DNA from: Bacillota bacterium
Lineage (GTDB): Bacteria > Bacillota > UBA994
Assembly: GCA_018725535.1 (NCBI GenBank)
Contig: QLUS01000076.1
Location: 1 to 7,574, forward strand
DNA length: 7,574 nt
Direction: 5' to 3'
This document shows positions 1 through 5,169 of the stretch, piece after piece. A model generated the notes under the pieces. That model saw only the letters and a program-made list of their open reading frames with translations, searched no databases and was not told where the DNA came from. The position numbers and the translations under genes were made by a program. The number at the start of each line of letters is the position of its first letter. The stretch's first letter is position 1.

Positions 1-60
1 AGCAGCAGCCAGTCCGCCTGGGCCGCCGCCCACAATAATGATGTCCCACAAGTCTGTCAA
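1..60 (-). CDS. N-terminus of an FAD-dependent pyridine nucleotide-disulfide reductase, probably the thioredoxin reductase of the grd operon (partial, runs off the window)
   Basis: Only about 20 codons are present. They read (M)TDLWDIIIVGGGPGGLAAA, a beta-alpha-beta FAD-binding fold with the GxGxxG dinucleotide motif (GGGPGG) seen at the N-terminus of thioredoxin reductases and relatives. The start is ambiguous. A GTG at 69 lies only 1 nt from the ribosome binding site AAGGGG (76-71), which is too close. The TTG at 60 lies 10 nt from it and is preferred. The gene begins about 26 nt after the grdX stop and is probably co-transcribed with it. In known glycine reductase operons of clostridia, grdX is followed by trxB and trxA, which feed electrons from NADPH to glycine reductase, so a TrxB-type role is likely. 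The CxxC motif that would prove it is outside the window. It could be another member of the flavoprotein disulfide reductase superfamily. Confidence 0.75.
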   Translation of the reverse strand, partial: MTDLWDIIIVGGGPGGLAAA

Positions 61-86
61 TGAAGTCACGCCCCTTAGATATGTCT

Positions 87-488
87 TTACCCAAACCTGA
101 ATTTCCATCCGTGCGGAAATTCATTTGAGTCAAGTGCACTTGCTAGGAGAGTCTTGTCCAAGCGCTGCAAATCCGCGCGCACGGCGTCTGACCAAGCGCG
201 ATAGGGTCGCTCAGTTAACATGCGGCGGGCAACCGCCAATGCACCTTCCGCCAGTTGTACTGATTGGTAGTCTACACCTAAGGTTTCCTTAGTAACCACT
301 ACCGAGCGATATGGGTTTTCGTTAGGTTTTAGGCTTCCCGCTAACGGATGCGTCAGCAGGTGATGCCCAAGGTGTACGAGGTCACGCACCTCCTCAAGGA
401 CCGGAACTACGCTCTCGGCAGGCACAAAGTAGTCGTCCGCGCTTAAGGCAACAAGCGGGTTATTACTTATGATCCGAATTCTCTGCAT
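87..488 (-). CDS. grdX: GrdX family protein of the glycine reductase operon
   Basis: 133-residue soluble protein without signal peptide or membrane segment. I recognise the GrdX family from the N-terminus (IISNNPLV, residues 6-13) and the central block GHHLLTHPLAGS (41-52) followed by KPNENPYRSV (54-63). GrdX is encoded at the head of glycine/sarcosine/betaine reductase operons in amino-acid-fermenting clostridia, upstream of trxB-trxA-grdEABCD; its biochemical function is unknown. The length fits the family. The ATG at 488 has no good ribosome binding site and lies 26 nt inside the end of the preceding ComFB-family gene, so translation is probably coupled. A reductase gene follows after about 26 nt. 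The riboswitch and terminator at 1002-773 lie upstream of both genes, so expression is probably glycine-dependent. Family assignment is firm, function is not. Confidence 0.88.
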   Translation of the reverse strand: MQRIRIISNNPLVALSADDYFVPAESVVPVLEEVRDLVHLGHHLLTHPLAGSLKPNENPYRSVVVTKETLGVDYQSVQLAEGALAVARRMLTERPYRAWSDAVRADLQRLDKTLLASALDSNEFPHGWKFRFG

Positions 489-747
489 GTCTCGGAAAGC
501 GGCTGACTATCGCTATGGCTTTAGTTAGCTCGAGCATGGTGTCAACAGAAATCTGTGCGTCGAGGCTGCCGGTGCGAGTCATGACTTCACCCAAGTCAGT
601 AACCACATAGCGCGGCTGCAAGTGATTTAGGGCAATCGCCGCGATATCTAGCTGGCACCGCGCGCAGGGGCAAATCTCCGGGTGACAACGCAGGATTTCG
701 CCGAGCTTCTCAAACACGATGTCTTGAGTTACGTTCTTCAGTAACAA
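463..747 (-). CDS. ComFB-domain (late competence ComFB family) protein at the head of the grd operon
   Basis: Small protein of 94 residues from the TTG start at 747. It begins LLKNVTQDIVFEKL, like the ComFB N-terminal helix. It then carries four cysteines, C21-x4-C26-x-C28-x2-C31, followed by LDIAAIALNHL and QPRYVVTDLG (about 33-53), the characteristic ComFB signature of a cysteine cluster, a D-I-x-A-L-A-L-N helix and a P-x-Y-V strand. The cysteines could bind a metal. TTG at 747 is chosen because an AAAGGTGG site lies 9 nt upstream and the product then starts at the family N-terminus. A longer reading from TTG at 792 would begin inside the riboswitch terminator. ComFB proteins are named from a Bacillus competence operon; I recall recent work describing members as cyclic dinucleotide receptors, which I cannot check here. 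It is the first gene after the riboswitch and overlaps grdX by 26 nt. Its role there is unknown. Confidence 0.82.
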   Translation of the reverse strand: MLLKNVTQDIVFEKLGEILRCHPEICPCARCQLDIAAIALNHLQPRYVVTDLGEVMTRTGSLDAQISVDTMLELTKAIAIVSRFPRHAENSDHK

Positions 748-756
748 TGAACAAGA

Positions 757-764
757 CCACCTTT
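757..764 (-). promoter_or_regulatory. Ribosome binding site that fixes the TTG start of the ComFB gene
   Basis: The minus strand reads AAAGGTGG here, 9 nt before the TTG at 747. It lies just past the U-tract of the upstream terminator, so it is transcribed only when the riboswitch permits read-through. It is not itself part of the terminator hairpin. Confidence 0.7.
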
Positions 765-772
765 CGCCATTT

Positions 773-807
773 GAAATAAAAATGGACGGCAAAGCCTGCC
801 GCCCATT
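773..807 (-). terminator. Intrinsic terminator forming the expression platform of the glycine riboswitch
   Basis: The 5' arm AATGGGCGGCA (807-797) pairs with TGCCGTCCATT (791-781), giving 11 bp with one G-U pair and a 5-nt loop. The U-rich tract ATTTTTATTTC (783-773) follows and overlaps the base of the stem. The hairpin starts directly after the 3' strand of aptamer 2 P1 (CAGAG, 812-808), and that strand can extend the stem by a few A-U and G-U pairs. Terminator and ligand-stabilised P1 may therefore compete, which would make this a glycine-ON switch. That polarity also suits genes for using glycine. The competition is inferred, the hairpin and U-tract are seen. Confidence 0.85.
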
Positions 808-1002
808 CTCTGTCCTGACTGACCTGAGAGATTTCGCGGGTTAGAACAGTGCCCGCTTGCTCCTTCGGTGCCACCTATTGGCTTTCCAGAGTGCTGTCCG
901 CGTAGCGGTCCTTTTGCCTGAGAGTTTGGCGATGCAACTGGCGAGCTGCACGCGTGCTCCTTCGGCGCCCCGCCGGGGTCTCTTCCGCTAGCTTCATTCA
1001 GC
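808..1002 (-). ncRNA. Tandem glycine riboswitch (two aptamers plus leader-linker stem)
   Basis: Aptamer 1 (988-905) opens with GCGGAAGAGACC, contains GCGCCGAAGGAGCA and AACTCTCAGGCAAAAGGACC, and closes with CCGC pairing the opening GCGG. Aptamer 2 (891-808) opens with CTCTGGAAAG, contains GCACCGAAGGAGCAA and AAATCTCTCAGG, and closes with GGACAGAG, so CTCTG pairs CAGAG. The repeated CCGAAGGAGCA and CTCTCAGG blocks are the glycine aptamer signatures. The linker CAGC (896-893) can pair with leader GCTG (1002-999), matching the known P0/kink-turn of full-length tandem glycine riboswitches. An intrinsic terminator follows immediately. Glycine is the substrate of the reductase whose genes begin downstream, so substrate induction is the natural reading. 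A candidate promoter lies just upstream. Confidence 0.95.
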
Positions 1003-1023
1003 AGATATGAAGTTGTTGTGATT

Positions 1024-1052
1024 AGCATACCATTACAGCATAAACTCTGCAA
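1024..1052 (-). promoter_or_regulatory. Candidate sigma-A type promoter of the glycine riboswitch and grd operon
   Basis: On the minus strand, TTGCAG (1052-1047) is followed after 17 nt by TATGCT (1029-1024), with TGG directly in front, which forms an extended -10 element. Transcription would start near 1017, about 15 nt before the riboswitch P0 stem. The -35 match is weak (3 of 6) and the element overlaps the end of selD. The position fits well, but the call rests on pattern matching alone. Confidence 0.45.
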
Positions 1053-2100
1053 GTAATTGTGTGGGGGAAGCAACTGTGACCACGCGTCCGGCGTTCCCCT
1101 CCCGACAAACCCCCACCTTCGCCGCGGTGACGCCAGCTTGTTGAAGAGCGAGCAAAGCTTGGTCAGCGGCTTCTGGGGGCAGAGTAAAGAACAACCCTCC
1201 GCTCGTTTGCGGGTCGTAGCAGGCATCGACTAAAGCTTCGGGTACCGCAGGGTCGATAGACACGGAACTACCGAAGTGCTCGGCATTGCGGTAGGCACCG
1301 GCAGGTATCAGGCCCATCGCGGCGTATTTTAGCGTACCTTCAAGGAGTAAGAGCTCGCTAGCCGTAAGCACAATCTCTATTCCGCTCGCACGCGCCACCT
1401 CGACTGCGTGCCCAAGCAGCCCAAAGCCGGTGATGTCAGTGCCGCCATGCACATCGTAGGCAGCGAAGACTTCTGCTGCTGCCTTGTTGAGTTCGGCCAT
1501 AGTGTTAAGGGCGGCCTGCATGTGAGGTTCATCTGCCAGCCCGGCTTTATAAGCTGTCGACATGATGCCCGTACCGAGCTGCTTGGTCAGGATAATGCTG
1601 TCCCCTGCCTGTGCGCCGCTATTCTTAATAATCTTTTTGGGATCCACCACGCCGGTGACTGACAGTCCATACTTGAAGTCGGCGTTTTCGACGGTGTGAC
1701 CGCCTAACAGCGCGACACCCGCTTCGGCCATTTTGTCTGCGCCCCCGCGCAGCACTTCACCCATAACCGAAAGTGGCACGCAAGGGGCATAGCAGGCGAT
1801 ATTCAGCGCCGTAAGCGGCTGTGCCCCCATAGCGTAGATGTCACTCAAAGAGTTAGCGGCGGCAATCTGGCCAAAGGCATAAGGGTCATCGGTGAGGGGC
1901 GAGAAGAAATCTAAGGTTTGAACTATCGCCAAGTCATCGCGTAACAGATAGACGCCGGCGTCGTCGCTGGTCTCTATGCCCACAAGCACGCGCGGATCCA
2001 CATATTTCGGAAGGTTCACCAAGAGGCTGCTTAGGGCACCCGGCCCGAGCTTGCTGGCTCAGCCGCCGCCTGGCGACAGAGAAGTTAGTCTAACGACCAC
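1033..2100 (-). CDS. selD: Selenide, water dikinase (selenophosphate synthetase), a selenoprotein with UGA-encoded active-site Sec14
   Basis: SelD makes selenophosphate from selenide and ATP, the selenium donor for Sec-tRNA synthesis. Read from the GTG at 2100, the protein has 355 residues and begins VVVRLTSLSPGGG, then an in-frame UGA (2061-2059), then ASKLGPGAL. This aligns with the E. coli SelD N-terminus, where Cys17-x-x-Lys20 is the catalytic pair; here it is Sec14-x-x-Lys17. Other family hallmarks are SDDAGVY (45-51, ATP/metal Asp), TLDFF (62-66), GGHT (133-136), TDITGFGLLGH (from 221) and DPQTSGG (296-302). A conventional call starting at TTG 2022 has 329 residues and lacks the catalytic site. 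GTG at 2100 has GGAAGGGAGG 8 nt upstream. The gene overlaps the lysR end by 16 nt, so translation is probably coupled. It ends in TAA just before the grd promoter and riboswitch. Confidence 0.93.
2025..2061 (-). promoter_or_regulatory. Sec codon UGA and candidate bacterial SECIS hairpin inside selD
   Basis: The UGA at 2061-2059 is followed by an imperfect hairpin. GCT (2050-2048) pairs with AGC (2031-2029), a small internal loop follows, then GGGC (2046-2043) pairs with GCCC (2037-2034) around the apical loop CGGGT. The loop guanines lie about 18-20 nt after the UGA. This fits the bacterial SECIS pattern of a short stem-loop with an apical G that SelB reads. The hairpin was found by eye without folding energies. 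Confidence 0.65.
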
Positions 2101-3017
2101 AGCGCTCGCCTCCCTTCCACAATCTGCCGCGCTTCAGGCGAGCGCAGAAGAGCGGCAGTCTCGGCTACGGCTCGACTCAAGTAACGCTGGTTAGTCACTA
2201 AGTAAAATGGTCGGAGCATTGTCACGCCGGCAAGGCGTCGCGCGACGACCGCGTTCTGCCTGAGCGACTTCTCCGCTGCGAAGACTGAGACAAGCGCCAC
2301 CCCAAGCCCCGCTTCCACAGCGTTTACCGCTGCCACCGCCGAACCTACTTCCACTACCGCTAAGAGCTTGCTTGGGATTATCCCTAAAGCCGATAATTCC
2401 CGCTCGTACACCATACGACTGCCTGAACCGGCGACCCTCCCAATAAACGGTTCGCGGAAAAGAGCTTCGCCCGGCACTGCCTTGTGTGCAGTGAGCGGAT
2501 TACTGGGGTGCATCAGGAGCACTATTTCGTCGATAAAAATAGGCTCCGCGCGGAGAGTCGGGTTTTTGGGCTGGGCACCCACCAAAGCAAGGTCAAGCTC
2601 ACGTCGCTCCAGTCTTTCGATAATGTTCGTCGTGCTATCGACTACTAGGCGCGGACGCACCCGCGGGAACCTTTTGGTCAGCAGGCTAAACAATAAGGGA
2701 CATAGCTGTTCACCGGGCACAGTGCTCGCGCCCAAGAAAACCGGACCGGCAATTTCGGTAGACATCTCGTCAATCTGCCGGCGCGTCGCGTCAAGCGACT
2801 CAACCAAGAGCGTGATGTTGACGGCGGCCTCTTCCCCCGCCCGCGTTAGCTCTAAGGTGCGGCCATGTCTTTCAATTAGCTTGGTGCCAAAGTAGTCTTC
2901 TAGCGCCTGAATCTGCATGCTTACTGCCGGTTGCGTCAGCCCTAGCTGTCGAGCAGCCGCAGAAAAAGACCCTGCTTCAATTACACATAGAAAGGTGCGG
3001 AAGTAGTTAACGTTCAT
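2085..3017 (-). CDS. LysR-type transcriptional regulator, probably selenium-metabolism associated
   Basis: 310 residues, usual length for the family. Residues about 1-62 form the winged helix-turn-helix: MNVNYFRTFLCVIEAGSFSA, then AARQLGLTQPAVSMQIQALE with the recognition helix, then LIERHGRTLELTRAG. Residues about 90-300 form the periplasmic-binding-like effector domain. The ATG at 3017 has an AGGGGGG site (3030-3024) 6 nt upstream. The gene follows the tRNA-Sec terminator and overlaps selD by 16 nt, so lysR and selD form one transcriptional unit. A LysR subfamily annotated as selenium metabolism-associated occurs in Sec-decoding Firmicutes beside such genes, and the context fits it. The effector and target promoters are unknown. 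I found no convincing promoter in the 57 nt between terminator and start. It could regulate selD, the sel operon, the grd operon or itself. Confidence 0.9.
   Translation of the reverse strand: MNVNYFRTFLCVIEAGSFSAAARQLGLTQPAVSMQIQALEDYFGTKLIERHGRTLELTRAGEEAAVNITLLVESLDATRRQIDEMSTEIAGPVFLGASTVPGEQLCPLLFSLLTKRFPRVRPRLVVDSTTNIIERLERRELDLALVGAQPKNPTLRAEPIFIDEIVLLMHPSNPLTAHKAVPGEALFREPFIGRVAGSGSRMVYERELSALGIIPSKLLAVVEVGSAVAAVNAVEAGLGVALVSVFAAEKSLRQNAVVARRLAGVTMLRPFYLVTNQRYLSRAVAETAALLRSPEARQIVEGRRALWSLD
2109..2118 (-). promoter_or_regulatory. Ribosome binding site that decides the upstream GTG start of selD
   Basis: GGAAGGGAGG on the minus strand lies 8 nt before GTG 2100, inside the 3' end of the lysR gene. 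It supports initiation ahead of the in-frame UGA rather than at TTG 2022. Confidence 0.75.
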
Positions 3018-3074
3018 GTCACGCCCCCCTTGACTCTAGGTTTCTCTGTCGACACGCGCTTTCCTGCCGCAAGC

Positions 3075-3104
3075 AAAAAAAGCCCCGGGCCTGTTAGCCC
3101 GAGG
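3075..3104 (-). terminator. Intrinsic terminator after tRNA-Sec
   Basis: CCTCGGGC (3104-3097) pairs with GCCCGGGG (3090-3083) over 8 bp with one G-U pair and a 6-nt loop. One C and seven T follow (3081-3075). It ends the trxB-selA-selB-tRNA-Sec unit 30 nt after the tRNA and separates it from lysR-selD. Confidence 0.93.
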
Positions 3105-3133
3105 TAGAGCAGGGGGATGACAGGATGCTTAGT

Positions 3134-3230
3134 TGGCGGGAGCATGTGGGAATCGAACCCACCGCGGCCTGTTCTAGAGACCGCTGACGGATTTGAAGTC
3201 CGGAAGGCACACCAGAGCCTATCTACTCCC
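3134..3230 (-). tRNA. selC: tRNA-Sec (anticodon TCA), selC
   Basis: 97 nt including an encoded CCA (3136-3134) and discriminator G (3137). The anticodon loop CTTCAAA carries TCA at 3196-3194, which reads UGA. The T arm is GTGGG-TTCGATT-CCCAC. The long variable arm pairs GCGGTCT with AGGCCGC (7 bp), and the D stem is extended, both typical of tRNA-Sec. The acceptor strands are GGGAGTAG and ATGCTCCC. Seven pairs form, and the eighth, expected in bacterial tRNA-Sec, is a G-A mismatch. The anticodon stem has four clean pairs plus a C-U mismatch. The 5' end lies 4 nt after the selB stop, so the tRNA must be cut from a message shared with selB unless it has its own promoter. A terminator follows. 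SelA and SelB, its two dedicated partners, are encoded directly upstream. Confidence 0.97.
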
Positions 3231-3234
3231 GTTG

Positions 3235-5169
3235 TCAGTCTATCATGCTGGGACCGCGATTGTCAAAAGACGCATGTAGTCTGCGGGCCTCGCCTACACG
3301 GTACGTAATCCGTTGCTGGTCAAAGTACTCTAATAACGGGAGTGCGAATTTGCGACTACTGTCGATGTAGGTTCTAAAAGCAGCAAGGGAGAGTTCTGGT
3401 TCAGTACGGAAGTGCTCCCTTAAGAGATCGCGCGCGCGGGTTACGGCGGAGGCATGAAAATACATGCCATCGGCCACCTTAACTACTTCCTGCGTTTCTA
3501 CTAGGGCCTCCAGTAGCTCCTTAGTGTCCTCGGGCGACAGGCGCGTTTCCGCCCGTAGCTCATCAACTGCAGGGGGGCTAAAGAGCTTCTCCAAGCACAG
3601 TCTGATTGCCGTGTCACGCGCGCGGCTCCATTTGCCTGCAAACTCCACGTGAAAGTCACGCAGTGCAGCTGTCTTCGCCGTCAGACTGAGGGACTCAGCC
3701 TGCATCTCTAGGAGAATGGCGGCAAAGACCCGACTGCTGGCGGCACCAAAAACCCTGCTCCTAAGTTCCTCCCGCGGCATGCCTGAGCGCAGTGGGAAGC
3801 GGTGATGGTATTCGCTCACTACAGCTATTATTTTGTCCAGCAGGAGCTTTAGTCGAGTGCGATGAAACAGGTACTCCTCCTCGTCGGCGTACACGCTTAC
3901 CACGCGGTCGCCCGCTAGGAGCTGCTCGAGCGCCTCTTCGCTGTCTGGCTTCGTGATGACGCGCAGGACTTGCTCGCGCGTATAGAGGTGCTCGCCCTGT
4001 TCCATCAGATACTGGCTGATAATCTCCTCCGTGCTTCCGCTCTCCAGCACCGCTAACTCGGCTAAGCTTCGTTCGCGAAAGCGCTTGCGCTTCTTGGGTA
4101 GAGGGTCAAGCACCGTGCCTCCGCCTAGAGTTATCAATGGCGAATAAGAACGCAACACGAATCTGTCGCCCGCTAAGACTCCCACAGGCGCTTCTAGGCG
4201 CAGCTGCGCATATGCGCTTTCGCCAGGCAGAAGCTCGTCGCGGTCAAGCAACACGGCGCGACAGATAATTTCAGCGGTCCCTATATAGAGGCGCACGCGC
4301 GCTCGATTAGCCATCAGCTTGTCTACATCAGGCAGCAAAGATAAGCGGACATCAAGCATCATGCTGGGGGACAGATGCCCTTTCGCCGCCAACACATCTC
4401 CCCGCCTGATGGCCTCGACGCTGACGGCGGCGAGGTTTAGGGCCACGCGTTGTCCGGCCTGCGCTGTTCCCACTTGCACCCCATGCACGCCCACACCGCG
4501 TACGCGGAGCGGTAGCTCCTCCGGATAGAGCAGAACTTGATCACCGACCCGCACCGTACCGGAAAGCAATGTCCCGGTTACTACCGTACCAACCCCCTGT
4601 AAAGTAAACACTCGGTCAACGGGGAGCCGAAACGGCAGGTAAACATCGCGCTCGGACAGATTCTCACACACGCGGTCAATGGCGGCAGTAAGCTCCTGTA
4701 GTCCTTGGCCCGTGTGGGCTGACACGGCGATCATCGGCGCATCGGCCATGACGGTTCCCCGTACCTTCTCCTCAATGTCGAGCACCACTAAATCTAGCCA
4801 GTCGGGCTCCACGAGGTCGGTTTTAGTGATAACCACGATACCGCATTTCACTTGTAGCAGAGACAGAATATGCAAGTGCTCTACGGTCTGCGGCATAACC
4901 CCTTCGTCGGCAGCCACTACTAGGAGCACCAAATCCATGCCGCCTACGCCAGCCAGCATGTTCTTAATAAAGCGCTCGTGACCGGGTACATCTACAATCC
5001 CCGCCCGCCGTCCGCTCGGCAGGTCAAAGTAGGCGAACCCTAGGTCAATGGTAATGCCGCGCTCTTTTTCTTCTTTCAGGCGGTCACAGTCAATGCCTGT
5101 CAAGGCCTTAATCAGTGTTGTCTTGCCGTGGTCGATGTGCCCTGCCGTCCCCACGATCAGGTGCTTCAT
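3235..5169 (-). CDS. selB: Selenocysteine-specific translation elongation factor SelB
   Basis: 644 residues, close to known SelB proteins. It is a GTPase that carries Sec-tRNA to the ribosome and recognises the SECIS hairpin. The EF-Tu-like G domain has the P-loop AGHIDHGKT (9-17), GIT (38-40), DVPGHE (60-65), TKTD (115-118, the usual SelB variant of NKxD) and SA (150-151). Beta-barrel domains follow at about 178-345. The C-terminal 260 or so residues correspond to the winged-helix repeats that bind SECIS RNA. The ATG at 5169 overlaps the selA stop as ATGA, so translation is coupled; GGGGAG is only about 3 nt upstream. The stop is UGA, 4 nt before tRNA-Sec. Read-through would add only three further sense codons before an in-frame TAG located inside the tRNA. 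Confidence 0.97.
   Translation of the reverse strand: MKHLIVGTAGHIDHGKTTLIKALTGIDCDRLKEEKERGITIDLGFAYFDLPSGRRAGIVDVPGHERFIKNMLAGVGGMDLVLLVVAADEGVMPQTVEHLHILSLLQVKCGIVVITKTDLVEPDWLDLVVLDIEEKVRGTVMADAPMIAVSAHTGQGLQELTAAIDRVCENLSERDVYLPFRLPVDRVFTLQGVGTVVTGTLLSGTVRVGDQVLLYPEELPLRVRGVGVHGVQVGTAQAGQRVALNLAAVSVEAIRRGDVLAAKGHLSPSMMLDVRLSLLPDVDKLMANRARVRLYIGTAEIICRAVLLDRDELLPGESAYAQLRLEAPVGVLAGDRFVLRSYSPLITLGGGTVLDPLPKKRKRFRERSLAELAVLESGSTEEIISQYLMEQGEHLYTREQVLRVITKPDSEEALEQLLAGDRVVSVYADEEEYLFHRTRLKLLLDKIIAVVSEYHHRFPLRSGMPREELRSRVFGAASSRVFAAILLEMQAESLSLTAKTAALRDFHVEFAGKWSRARDTAIRLCLEKLFSPPAVDELRAETRLSPEDTKELLEALVETQEVVKVADGMYFHASAVTRARDLLREHFRTEPELSLAAFRTYIDSSRKFALPLLEYFDQQRITYRVGEARRLHASFDNRGPSMID

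Noticed and set aside
748..792. Extension of the ComFB gene to TTG 792
   Set aside because: The start would lie inside the terminator hairpin without a ribosome binding site. The 15 extra residues include the AAAGGTGG site as codons and do not resemble the family N-terminus.
738..1226. Minus-strand open frame of 162 codons across the riboswitch and the selD end, including a possible 10-codon mini-ORF from ATG 770 (MAKGGLVHCY)
   Set aside because: It runs through the glycine aptamers and the terminator hairpin and lies out of frame with selD. The ATG at 770 has no ribosome binding site and competes with the better ComFB start.
3018..3074. Search for a lysR promoter or a LysR-type T-N11-A palindrome between the terminator and lysR
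   Set aside because: No -35/-10 pair with acceptable spacing and no convincing inverted repeat was found; a TAGAGT hexamer exists but lacks a -35 partner.
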